In this document: in pieces, positions 20,413 to 28,657 of the stretch
Layout: each line of letters begins with the position of its first letter
Numbering within the stretch: the stretch's first letter is position 1
Source: Acidobacteriota bacterium
GTDB taxonomy: Bacteria; Acidobacteriota; Terriglobia; Bryobacterales; Bryobacteraceae
NCBI GenBank assembly: GCA_017307505.1
Contig: JAFKEE010000028.1
Location: forward strand, 124,001-188,000
DNA: 64,000 nucleotides
Direction of reading: 5' to 3'
Translations under genes and position numbers: made by a program
The notes under the pieces: generated by a model
What the model was told of the DNA's origin: nothing
Database searches by the model: none
The model's input: the letters and a program-made list of their open reading frames with translations, nothing else

Positions 20413-20811
20413 ATGCGTAACAGTAAAACAACGCGAAAAAACCTCAGCGGCCTGGAGCAACTGGTAATGGATTTCCTGTGGGCTCAAGGGCCGGCCAGTG
20501 CCGAACAGGTGCGGGCTGCGCTCAATGAGACTCACCCGATGAAGGATGCCACGGCGCGCACGATCCTGCGCCGGTTGGAGGAGAAGGGGTATGCGACTCA
20601 CCGCGAGGAGGGCCGCACCTATATCTACTCCGGCGCGGAGCAGCCGCAGAACGTGGCGATGTCGGCGATACGCCAGATCATCGACCGGTTCTGGGGCGGC
20701 TCGGCCGAGGCGCTGGTCGCGGGCATGGTGGAACAGGAAGTCATCGATCCGGCGGAGTTGCGGGCTCTGGCGGCCAAGCTGGAAGAGGGATCGAGAAAGA
20801 AGGAGACGTAG
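20413..20811 (+). CDS. blaI: BlaI/MecI/CopY family transcriptional repressor
   Basis: A 132-residue winged-helix repressor. The N-terminal domain (LSGLEQLVMDFLWAQGPASAEQVRAAL..TARTILRRLEEKGY) is typical of BlaI, with the DNA recognition helix in KDATARTILRRL. The C-terminal helix pair is for dimerisation and is the usual cleavage site region. The stop is 2 nt before the metallopeptidase start, forming the classical two-gene sensor/repressor unit. Autoregulation is supported by the TACA/TGTA dyad on the promoter. There is almost no leader and no clear ribosome site. No beta-lactamase gene lies nearby, so the regulon is unknown and need not concern antibiotics. Confidence 0.92.
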   Translation: MRNSKTTRKNLSGLEQLVMDFLWAQGPASAEQVRAALNETHPMKDATARTILRRLEEKGYATHREEGRTYIYSGAEQPQNVAMSAIRQIIDRFWGGSAEALVAGMVEQEVIDPAELRALAAKLEEGSRKKET

Positions 20812-20813
20812 CG

Positions 20814-23294
20814 ATGTTCCTTGCTCAGTGGCCGGGACGCTTTGTGATGTACCTGTTGGGTGCGACTTCCATCCGAATCCTCGTGCTGGCGGCCTGTGCC
20901 GCGTTGTTGGCCTGGGCATTACGGCGGCGGGGGCCCGAGATCCGTCATGCGGTGTGGTTGTTGGTGCTGGGCGCCATGCTGCTGATGCCGGTCCTGACCG
21001 TGGTCGTGCCTCCGCGCTTCGTGGCTCCGCTGAGCTGGGCGCCCGTCCCGCTCACGGCGCCGTCCGAGGTGCCACTTCGCGTGCAGAGCCGAACCGTCAT
21101 GACGGTCACTGCCTCGGGGCAGACCATGGTCGAACAGGGCGCGGACGCGGTCCGTCGAGCTCTTCTGCCGGATTGGTCCCGCTTCCTGTTCGTGGGCTAT
21201 TGCCTGATCGCGCTTCTGGCGGCGCTGCGAGTGGGCCATGCCGTCCGCAGGGCCGGCCGGCTGATGCGGGCAGCCGAGGAGATCCGCGACGACGAACTGC
21301 ACGAAGTGCTGCGTGGGATTTGCCTGGAGCAGGGCACCGGGTACCCGTTGCCGGCCGTGCGGGAATCCAAAGCCACGCTGGTCCCCTTCACGGCGGGTTG
21401 GCAGGACCCTACGATTCTGCTGCCCTCGGACTGGCGCGAGTGGGATTCCTTCAAGCTGCGGGCTGTGCTTGCTCACGAGATGGCGCACATCCGGCGGGGT
21501 GACTGGCTGATCGCGCTGATGGCCGCGGTCAACCGGACGCTGTTCTGGTTTCATCCTCTGGCGTGGTGGCTGGAACGCAAGCTGGCCGATCTGGCCGAAG
21601 AGGCGTGCGATTCGGCGGCGATCGGTCGGCAGGGGGACTCGCGGCGGTACGCGAGCGTGGTGTTGGAGTTCGCAATGACGATGACGACGGCGCGGTCGCG
21701 GTTGAGTTGGGAAGCGACGGCGATGGCGCGGTCGAGCAGGATTGGCGGTCGGATCGAACGAATTCTGGAGGGTCGCATGAGGTGGTCCGCATCGATGACA
21801 ACGCGCGGGTGGGCACTCCTGCTTGCGCTCGCATTCCCTGTGCTGTATGCCGCTTCCGCGCTGCAGCCGTTCCAGCCGCCGCCGTTGCCGGCCAGTACGC
21901 TCGCGCCCCTTCCGCCGTTTTCCACGGAGGTGGCGGGCGGTGACATGACCGCCGCTGACGCAGCGGCCTTGGAGCAGCGGATTGCACGGAACCCCAAAGA
22001 CGTCGACGCCCGGTTGTTGATCACGGGCTATTACTTCCGCAATGCACTGATGGAACCGTACCGGCAGCAGTTGTCGTGGATGGTGGAGAATGCGCCGGAA
22101 TCGGTTGCACACGACACCTATGCGTTCTCGGTGACCAATAACGGCTCCCTGATGATCGACGATGCGGAGCGGGAGAAGTTGGCAGACCTATGGCGGAAAC
22201 AGGCTGCACTGCATCCCGCGGATTCCGCAGTGCTCGTGCACGCCGGACGGTTCTTCATGGACCGGGATCCCGAAACAGGCGTCCAGCTTTATTTGAGGGC
22301 CCGCGAGGTGGCTCCAGCCGACCTCTCTTGTGTGGAAGAACTGGTCATGCTTCATCTGGCCGCCTTGAACAAAATGGATGCGGCTCGGATACCAGCGCCG
22401 GAAGTGAGCCAGAAGTATCAACGAATGGTGGCGGCGTTGGAGAGCATCAATGATCCTGAAGTGCTTGGCCGCAGCGGGATCCGCCTGGGTTCCTCATTAT
22501 TCTCTCACCCGCCGGAAGGCGTGCCAGCGTCCGTGCGCCAATGGTTAGAAGAAACCACACGGAAGAGAAGGGCGCTGGCCAGGAATTTGCTCGATCGTGC
22601 CCATGCCCTGGCGCCGGCGGACGAGCGCTGGGTGAAAGCGCTCGCGCGCTTCGATGCCGGAGAAGGATTGCTCGAGCAGCCGGGTGCTCCCGAACAGCCG
22701 GTGTCCTCTCGTGCGCCCGATTACCCGCCGCTGGCGAAGCTAGGCCGTGTGCAGGGCCGGGTCATGTTGCAGGTTTCCGTCCGGAGCGATGGTTCTGTCA
22801 GCGAGGCCTCTCTGATGAGCGGGCACCCGCTGCTGGCGCAGGCGGCCTTGGAGGCTGTGCGGAGTTGGACGTTTGCTGTCAGGCCGACTGAGCAGCGGAT
22901 CACGACGATGGTGGAGTTCAAACTGCCCGGCGACGCCGGGCATCCCGCGGGTGTTACGGCTCCTCCTGTCCAGTCGGGATCCACGACGAGCGGCGGCGTT
23001 CCCTCCCGCATCACCGTCGGCGCGAACGTCCAAAAGGCCATGTTGGTTGAATCACCTGAGCCCGTCTATCCGCCCCTGGCCCGGCAGGCGCGGATCAGTG
23101 GCACGGTGAGGTTCGACATCATCATCGCCAAAGACGGGTCGATTGCGAACATGACTTTGGTTGCTGGTCACCCGCTGCTCATCCAGGCAGCCAAAGAAGC
23201 GGTGCAGGCATACCGCTACAAACCTACCCGGCTAAACGGGAATCCGGTGGAAGTCGCGACATCCGTCGACGTGCCCTTCACGCTATCCAACTGA
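20814..23294 (+). CDS. BlaR1-like M56 metallopeptidase with two C-terminal TonB domains
   Basis: A membrane protein of 826 residues. The N-terminal part has hydrophobic segments and an M56 peptidase domain with the zinc site HEMAH (H221, E222, H225) and the downstream EEACD ligand around 262-263. A fourth membrane helix follows near 325-345. Instead of the penicillin-binding sensor of BlaR1, the extracytoplasmic part has a helical TPR-like region (about 380-620) and two TonB C-terminal domains (about 630-705 and 742-826), each with the YPPLA...G.V hallmark. The peptidase probably cleaves BlaI upon a signal. The TonB domains could sense or bind envelope partners. Its last 12 nt overlap the convergent flavoprotein gene. 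Confidence 0.85.
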   Translation: MFLAQWPGRFVMYLLGATSIRILVLAACAALLAWALRRRGPEIRHAVWLLVLGAMLLMPVLTVVVPPRFVAPLSWAPVPLTAPSEVPLRVQSRTVMTVTASGQTMVEQGADAVRRALLPDWSRFLFVGYCLIALLAALRVGHAVRRAGRLMRAAEEIRDDELHEVLRGICLEQGTGYPLPAVRESKATLVPFTAGWQDPTILLPSDWREWDSFKLRAVLAHEMAHIRRGDWLIALMAAVNRTLFWFHPLAWWLERKLADLAEEACDSAAIGRQGDSRRYASVVLEFAMTMTTARSRLSWEATAMARSSRIGGRIERILEGRMRWSASMTTRGWALLLALAFPVLYAASALQPFQPPPLPASTLAPLPPFSTEVAGGDMTAADAAALEQRIARNPKDVDARLLITGYYFRNALMEPYRQQLSWMVENAPESVAHDTYAFSVTNNGSLMIDDAEREKLADLWRKQAALHPADSAVLVHAGRFFMDRDPETGVQLYLRAREVAPADLSCVEELVMLHLAALNKMDAARIPAPEVSQKYQRMVAALESINDPEVLGRSGIRLGSSLFSHPPEGVPASVRQWLEETTRKRRALARNLLDRAHALAPADERWVKALARFDAGEGLLEQPGAPEQPVSSRAPDYPPLAKLGRVQGRVMLQVSVRSDGSVSEASLMSGHPLLAQAALEAVRSWTFAVRPTEQRITTMVEFKLPGDAGHPAGVTAPPVQSGSTTSGGVPSRITVGANVQKAMLVESPEPVYPPLARQARISGTVRFDIIIAKDGSIANMTLVAGHPLLIQAAKEAVQAYRYKPTRLNGNPVEVATSVDVPFTLSN

Positions 23295-24425
23295 GAGCGC
23301 CTCAGCCGCGGCATAGGCCGAGGCCCACGCCCACTGGAAGTTGTAGCCGCCGAGCCAGCCCGTCACGTCCACTACCTCTCCGATGAAGAAGAGGCCGGGG
23401 ACCTGGCGGGCTTCCATCGTTTGGGAGGACAACTCGTTTGTGCTGACACCGCCTCCGGTGACTTCGGCCTTGTCGAAGCCTTCGGTGCCGGCGGGAGTGA
23501 CACTCCACTGATGCAGGCGAGTGTCGATCTTCTTGACGCTCGGCACGGGCTGCGAGAAGCCTTCCAGTTCCAACCAGCGCTCGGCCAGGCGCTGCGGCAG
23601 TTTCAGCGACAACTGCTTGCGGGCCTCGTGGGGCAGGGTTTCGGAGAAGTCGACGCCAGGCAGCAGGTCGAGTTGGAGCGGAGTGCCGGGCTTCCAGTAG
23701 GACGAGATCTGGAGGATGGCCGGACCCGAGAGGCCGCGATGTGTGTACAACATTTTCTCGCGGAAGTCTTGTTTGCCGTGGGAGGCGATGACCTCGGTTG
23801 AGACACCGGAGAGTTCACCCCAGCGGGCCGCATCCGCCTTGGTGAAAGTCAGCGGGACGAGGGCAGGGAAGGTAGGTTCGAGGGCGAGTCCGAATTGGCG
23901 GGCGAGATCGTAGCCGAAGCCGGTGGCGCCGGTTTTCGGGATGGAGAGCCCGCCGGTGGCGACCACCAGAGTGGTGGACTCCATCGGGCCGCGGGAGGTC
24001 TCGACGCGGAAACGCGTGTCGCGTGTCACGGCCGTGACTTTCGTCGAGGTATGGAGGTCGACGTGTCCGGCTGAGCATTCGGTCAGCAGCAGGGTGAGCA
24101 GGTCCTGTGCCGAACGGTCGCAGAACAACTGCCCCAGCGTCTTCTCGTGATAGGGGATGCGGTGTTCCCGCAGCAATTCGAGGAAGTTCTGCGGAGTAAA
24201 GCGCGCCAGCGCCGATTTCGCGAAGTGCGGGTTGGCCGAGAGGAAGTTGCGGGCCTCGACGCGCAGGTTGGTGAAGTTGGCGCGGCCTCCGCCAGAGATG
24301 AGGATCTTGCGGCCGGGCCGGTCGGAGTGTTCGATCAAGGCCACCTTGCGGCCCCTGCGTCCGGCCTGCGCGGCGCAGAACAATCCGGCGGCTCCACCGC
24401 CCAGAACAATGGCATCGTACGTCAA
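23283..24425 (-). CDS. FAD-dependent oxidoreductase, HI0933/BaiN-RdsA family
   Basis: A 380-residue flavoprotein. It begins with a dinucleotide-binding motif (YDAIVLGGGAAGLFCA) followed by GRKILISGGGRANFTN, the hallmark of the HI0933/YhiN family. The FAD-binding C-terminal block is GLFFIGEVVDVTGWLGGYNFQWAWASAYAAA. Family members are flavin enzymes, some linked to bile-acid dehydroxylation (BaiN) or unknown reductions. I start it at TTG 24425, because an upstream start would run into the divergent GH2 gene; the ribosome site is weak, so the start is uncertain by a few codons. It converges on the BlaR1-like gene with a 12-nt overlap. Confidence 0.88.
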   Translation of the reverse strand: MTYDAIVLGGGAAGLFCAAQAGRRGRKVALIEHSDRPGRKILISGGGRANFTNLRVEARNFLSANPHFAKSALARFTPQNFLELLREHRIPYHEKTLGQLFCDRSAQDLLTLLLTECSAGHVDLHTSTKVTAVTRDTRFRVETSRGPMESTTLVVATGGLSIPKTGATGFGYDLARQFGLALEPTFPALVPLTFTKADAARWGELSGVSTEVIASHGKQDFREKMLYTHRGLSGPAILQISSYWKPGTPLQLDLLPGVDFSETLPHEARKQLSLKLPQRLAERWLELEGFSQPVPSVKKIDTRLHQWSVTPAGTEGFDKAEVTGGGVSTNELSSQTMEARQVPGLFFIGEVVDVTGWLGGYNFQWAWASAYAAAEALSVG

Positions 24426-24450
24426 TCTTCGATGATACGATGGGCGCGTT

Positions 24451-26577
24451 ATGAGACGTATTTGTCTGATTTGGCTGTTGCCTCTGGTGCTGCATGCCGC
24501 CGCAGGGCGCGTGACGCTGTCATTGAACGGGGATTGGCGCGTCGGAGAGAGCGTGGCGGCGGAACAGGCTCCGGCGGAGTTCGGCCACGTCGTCACTGTG
24601 CCTGGGTTGACCAATCAGGCGCAGCCCGCATTCCCGGATGTCGACCGCTTCGACAGCCGCGAGTTCATCCAGACGTCGATCCGGGAGAAGCGGCTGCCCG
24701 AGAGCGCGCGCGTCGAAACCGCCGGCGTGCCCCGGCAATCGCGCAACTTCTTCTGGTACCGGCGCACGTTCACAGTGCCGGAGCGCAAGCCCGTGGCGAT
24801 GCTGCGTGTGGCCAAGGCGCAGTTCGGGACTGCGGTTTGGCTGAACGGAAAGAAGGTAGGCGAGCATCTGGGCTGCTTCACGGCCGGCTACTTCGACGTC
24901 TCCGCCTTTGTGAATTGGAGCGGCGAGAACGATCTCGTCATCCGCATCGGCGCGCATCCGGCAGCCCTGCCTGTGTGGGCGCCGGCCGGCACCGATTTCG
25001 AGAAGTACAAGTGGACTCCGGGGATCTACGACAACGTGTCGCTGATCCTGACGGGGCTGCCCTACGTGGAGAGTGTGCAGGTGGGGCCGCGGCTGAGCGA
25101 CTCGTCGGCTATGGTGGAGACGGTCCTGGTGAACCTGGGCAACAAGCCCGTCAGCACGAAGCTTTTCCAGCAGGTGAAGCCGTGGAAGGCGCAGACCCTG
25201 GCGGTGACGCTGCAGCCCGGTGAGCGCAAGACACTCCGTCTGACTCTGCCGCTGCCCGGCGCGAAACTGTGGACGCCCGAGGATCCGAACCTGCACTGGC
25301 TGGAAACGGCCGTGGGCGAAGACACGCTCCGCACGCGCTTCGGCATGCGCGAGTTCCGCTTCGATTCGGCCACGAAGCGGGCGTATCTCAACGGCAAGAT
25401 CTACTTCCTGCGCGGCTCGAACATTACGCTGCACCGGTTCTTCGAGGATCCGCTCTGCAAGCGTCATCCGTGGGAAGAGGCGTGGGTGCGCAAGCTGCTG
25501 GTGGAAGGTCCGAAGCAGATGCACTGGAATGCGTTCCGGTTCTGCATTGGCCCCGCGCCGGAGATGTGGTTCGACATTGCAGACGAGGCCGGCCTGCTGA
25601 TCCAGAACGAGTTCTTCATCTGGAACGGGCGCGAGTACTTCCCGCCCTACCGGTCTGACGAACTGATCACGCAGTATAAGGAGTGGATGCGCGATCACTG
25701 GAACCACCCGAGCCAGGCGATCTGGGACGCGTCGAACGAGACGGACTCGGCCATGCTGCGCGAGCAGGTGATCCCGGAAGTTCGCAAGCTGGACCTGTCG
25801 AACCGGCCGTGGGACAACGGCTATGCGGTGCCGATGGGCTTCGATGACGCGGTGGAGGATCATCCGTATCTATTCAGCTCGCTGATGCGGCCGGAAGGCA
25901 ACTTCTCCATGACGCAGTTGGAACGTATGACCGGCGCGAAGACCACGAATGCCGGGCATCCTTCGGCGCATGCGGTCATCGCGAATGAGTACGGCTGGCT
26001 GTGGCTGAACCGCGACGGCTCGCCTACGCTGCTGACGGAGAACGTCTACGAGCGGCTGCTAGGGAAGAGCGCTACGCCACAGCAGCGGTTTGAGCTTTAC
26101 GCCTACAACCTGGCCGGGCTCACCGAGTTCTGGCGGGCGCACCGCAATTTCGCGGGGGTTCTGCATTTCACCTGGCTCACCTGCAGCTATCCAGGTGTCA
26201 AAACTTCCGACCACTGGCGCGATGTGGAGAAGCTCGAGCTGGAGCCCAATTTCGCGGATTGGGTGCGCGAGTCGTTCCGGCCGCTGGGCGTGTATATCAA
26301 CTTCTGGCAACCCACCTTGAAGGCCGGAGAATCCCGGAATTACGCCGTAATGATGGTGAACGACGAGCCTTTGCCGGTGAAAGGGCAGCTTCGATTGGAG
26401 TTTGCCGGCGGCCCGTCGAAGGAGTTGGCCTTCGAACTGCCGGCCTTCGGAGCGCATACCTGGCAGGTGCCGCTTGTGTCGCCCACTGCCGCAGGGCATA
26501 CAATGCTCAAAGCGACCGCTCGCGTCGAGGGCCGGGATGCGACGATTTCGAGGAGGAAAGTGCAGGTATTACCATGA
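24451..26577 (+). CDS. exported glycoside hydrolase family 2 protein
   Basis: A 708-residue GH2 enzyme with a signal peptide (ICLIWLLPLVLHAAAG). The sugar-binding jelly roll comes first (LNGDWRVGE, FFWYRRTFTVPE, AVWLNGKKVGEHLGCFTAGYFDVS), then the Ig-like domain (about 200-295), then the TIM barrel with the family phrase FLRGSNITLHRFF. The acid/base is E430 in SNETDS and the probable nucleophile is E513 in NEYGW. GH2 covers beta-galactosidase, beta-mannosidase and beta-glucuronidase; the barrel here is unusual enough that I cannot choose. It opens a three-gene operon: its stop overlaps the GH172 start by 4 nt. Confidence 0.85.
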   Translation: MRRICLIWLLPLVLHAAAGRVTLSLNGDWRVGESVAAEQAPAEFGHVVTVPGLTNQAQPAFPDVDRFDSREFIQTSIREKRLPESARVETAGVPRQSRNFFWYRRTFTVPERKPVAMLRVAKAQFGTAVWLNGKKVGEHLGCFTAGYFDVSAFVNWSGENDLVIRIGAHPAALPVWAPAGTDFEKYKWTPGIYDNVSLILTGLPYVESVQVGPRLSDSSAMVETVLVNLGNKPVSTKLFQQVKPWKAQTLAVTLQPGERKTLRLTLPLPGAKLWTPEDPNLHWLETAVGEDTLRTRFGMREFRFDSATKRAYLNGKIYFLRGSNITLHRFFEDPLCKRHPWEEAWVRKLLVEGPKQMHWNAFRFCIGPAPEMWFDIADEAGLLIQNEFFIWNGREYFPPYRSDELITQYKEWMRDHWNHPSQAIWDASNETDSAMLREQVIPEVRKLDLSNRPWDNGYAVPMGFDDAVEDHPYLFSSLMRPEGNFSMTQLERMTGAKTTNAGHPSAHAVIANEYGWLWLNRDGSPTLLTENVYERLLGKSATPQQRFELYAYNLAGLTEFWRAHRNFAGVLHFTWLTCSYPGVKTSDHWRDVEKLELEPNFADWVRESFRPLGVYINFWQPTLKAGESRNYAVMMVNDEPLPVKGQLRLEFAGGPSKELAFELPAFGAHTWQVPLVSPTAAGHTMLKATARVEGRDATISRRKVQVLP

Positions 26578-27701
26578 AGAGTTTTCAAAGGCGTGGATTC
26601 TTTCAAGGAGCGCTGGCCGCGTTGGGCATTGGCGCGGCGCCGGTGGCCGCCCAGGCGCAGGCGCCCAGGCCGGCTGCTGGCGGACGCGCAGGGTTCCTGC
26701 CTGAATACTGCCGTGCGCAAAACTACCGCTCGCTGAAGCAATCGAGCTACGACACCACAGGCGGCAACTCCGACCGCTGGCCGATCGCGGCCGGCCAGTC
26801 GCATGAGATCTTCAATCAGAAGGGACCGGGCGTCATCTCGCACATCTGGTTCACGATTGCCGCGCAGAGCCCGCTGCACCTGAAGGAACTGATCCTGCGC
26901 GCTTACTGGGACGGCAGCGACAAGCCCAGCATTGAAGTGCCGATCGGCGACTTCTTTGGCTTGAACCTGGGCGACTACGTTCTCTACGAGAGTGAGTACC
27001 TGGCCTGTTCACCCGGCAAGTCACTGAACTGCTATTTCGCCATGCCTTACCGCACATCGGCGCGCATGACCGTCACGAATGAAGGCACGCGCGACGTCGG
27101 CTCGTTCTATTCGAACATCGACTTCATGGCCGTGGATGCGCTGCCGGCCGACGCGCTCTATTTCCATGCGCAATACCGGCAGGCCGCTCCGAACGTGGCG
27201 CAGCAACTGCCGAACAGCAAGAATCCCGATGGCAAGACGAACTACGTCTATTGCGAAACCCACGGCCGCGGCCATCTGATGGGTGTGACGCTGGGCGTCG
27301 TCCAGAACAAGGAAGCCTGGATGGGCGAAGGCGACGACATGATCTTCGTCGACGACGAGACCAAGCCGCTGATCGTCGGTACGGGCTCAGAAGACTACTT
27401 CCTGGGCAGCTGGAACTTTGGTGGCCGCGAGAATGCGAAGGCCTTTGGCTACCACCAGTACGGTGCGCATCTCATCCAGAGTCCGGAGCGCGTTGGCGGC
27501 CGCTACTGCTGCTACCGCTTCCATGGCGACAATCCCGTGACGTTCACGAAATACCTGAAGCACTCGATGGAGCATGGCCACGCCAACGATCGCGGCGACT
27601 GCTTCTATAGCTGCTGCTACTGGTATCAGGACAAACCCACGACCGAAGTGCCGGCCCTGCCGGCCGTGAAAGACAGACTCCCGAAGGTGGTGCCCGCTTG
27701 A
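26574..27701 (+). CDS. exported DUF2961 glycoside hydrolase family 172 protein
   Basis: A 375-residue protein beginning MKSFQRRGFFQGALAALG, a Tat-like signal with twin arginines and a hydrophobic run to AQA. The domain is DUF2961 (GH172): key blocks are GPGVISHIWFTI, SDKPSIEVPIGDFFG, GTGSEDYFLGSWNFGG and the tail around HSMEHGHANDR. GH172 members include difructose-anhydride hydrolase and alpha-arabinofuranosidase types acting on D-arabinan or fructan. The SED glutamate is the likely catalytic residue. Overlaps at both ends (ATGA with GH2; TTGA with the cupin gene) show translational coupling, so these act on a common substrate. Confidence 0.87.
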   Translation: MKSFQRRGFFQGALAALGIGAAPVAAQAQAPRPAAGGRAGFLPEYCRAQNYRSLKQSSYDTTGGNSDRWPIAAGQSHEIFNQKGPGVISHIWFTIAAQSPLHLKELILRAYWDGSDKPSIEVPIGDFFGLNLGDYVLYESEYLACSPGKSLNCYFAMPYRTSARMTVTNEGTRDVGSFYSNIDFMAVDALPADALYFHAQYRQAAPNVAQQLPNSKNPDGKTNYVYCETHGRGHLMGVTLGVVQNKEAWMGEGDDMIFVDDETKPLIVGTGSEDYFLGSWNFGGRENAKAFGYHQYGAHLIQSPERVGGRYCCYRFHGDNPVTFTKYLKHSMEHGHANDRGDCFYSCCYWYQDKPTTEVPALPAVKDRLPKVVPA

Positions 27702-28573
27702 AGAAATCCATTCTCCTCCTCCTTGCTACCTGCGCCGGCGGCGCCCTGCTGTGGGCCGCTGTCCCCGGGTTCGTCCTTTGGAGCAACGCCGAGCTGCACG
27801 GCTACATGGCCAAGATCGCGGCCCGGATGAAGACCGAGAAGGTGCTGGGGCAGGATCTCGGCAAGTGGGGCAACCACTGGTCGTCCATCACCCGGCGCAA
27901 TGCCGATGGCGTCGGCGAACTGCACGAGAAGGTGACTGACCTGTTCATCTGCGAAGGCGGCGAAGCCACGCTGGTGGTGGGCGGCAAGCTCACCAATCCG
28001 ACTTCCGCCGGAGCGGGCGAGCTGCGTGGCACCGCAGTCACCGGCGGCCGCAAAGTCACCATGAAGCCCGGCGACATGGTGGAGATCCCGGCGAACATGC
28101 CGCACCAGTTGCTGGTTCCGAAGGAGTTCCTCTACTACGAGGTGAAAGTGCAGCAGACGGCGCCGCAGTCGCCCGAGGGCTTCCGCTACTGGTCGCAGGC
28201 CGACTTCCTCAGCTGGAAGGGCAAGCTGCAGGCCAAGCTGGCGGGCAAGAATGCGGCCAACCAGGAGATTGCGAACTGGGGCAACCACTCGCAGTTGATG
28301 GTCTACCGCACTGGCGATGGCGAGGTGGAGATCCACGAGAAGCAGGTGGACTACTTCATCGTCGAGCAGGGCGAAGCCACCCTGACCGTGGGCGGCAAGG
28401 CAACCGGCACACGCGTCACCGGACCCGGTGAGCAGCGCGGCGGCACCATCGCCGGCGGCGAGAAGGTCACGCTGAAGGCCGGCGACATCGCGCACATCCC
28501 GGCGGCTGTCCCGCATCAGGTGGTGGGCACGAAGGATTTCCTTTACGGAGTCCTGAAGGTCACCATCGAGTAG
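27698..28573 (+). CDS. membrane-anchored or exported double-cupin protein
   Basis: A 291-residue protein that starts with TTG overlapping the GH172 stop. The N terminus (KKSILLLLATCAGGALLWAA) is a signal peptide or anchor. Two cupin domains follow (about 65-150 and 195-290), an internal duplication: both carry a HEK(V/Q)-x-D-(L/Y)F-I entry strand, GEATL-VGG, a GD-x(2)-IPA-x(2)-PHQ exit strand, and the turn GELRGT/GEQRGG. Only one histidine is present in the first motif of each, so classical two-histidine metal binding is partly altered. The domain may bind a sugar product or act as an isomerase. Operon context suggests a glycan role. Confidence 0.78.
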   Translation: MKKSILLLLATCAGGALLWAAVPGFVLWSNAELHGYMAKIAARMKTEKVLGQDLGKWGNHWSSITRRNADGVGELHEKVTDLFICEGGEATLVVGGKLTNPTSAGAGELRGTAVTGGRKVTMKPGDMVEIPANMPHQLLVPKEFLYYEVKVQQTAPQSPEGFRYWSQADFLSWKGKLQAKLAGKNAANQEIANWGNHSQLMVYRTGDGEVEIHEKQVDYFIVEQGEATLTVGGKATGTRVTGPGEQRGGTIAGGEKVTLKAGDIAHIPAAVPHQVVGTKDFLYGVLKVTIE

Positions 28574-28590
28574 CGAACATCCAGAAAGAC

Positions 28591-28640
28591 AGAGCGCCCG
28601 CTGCGAAGGAGAGAAGCTCCTCCGCAGCGGGCGCTCTTCA
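28591..28640. terminator. strong bidirectional terminator hairpin
   Basis: AGAGCGCCCGCTGCG (28591-28605) pairs perfectly with CGCAGCGGGCGCTCT (28623-28637), and AGGAG/CTCCT extends it inside. It sits between the convergent cupin and leuS genes, with TTCAGTTTT on the plus side and a T-rich stretch on the minus side. Confidence 0.85.
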
Positions 28641-28657
28641 GTTTTGGGGCCGTAAAA

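Noticed and set aside
23283-24614. longer start for the flavoprotein at 24614
   Set aside because: It runs through the GH2 start region and adds non-homologous residues before the FAD motif.
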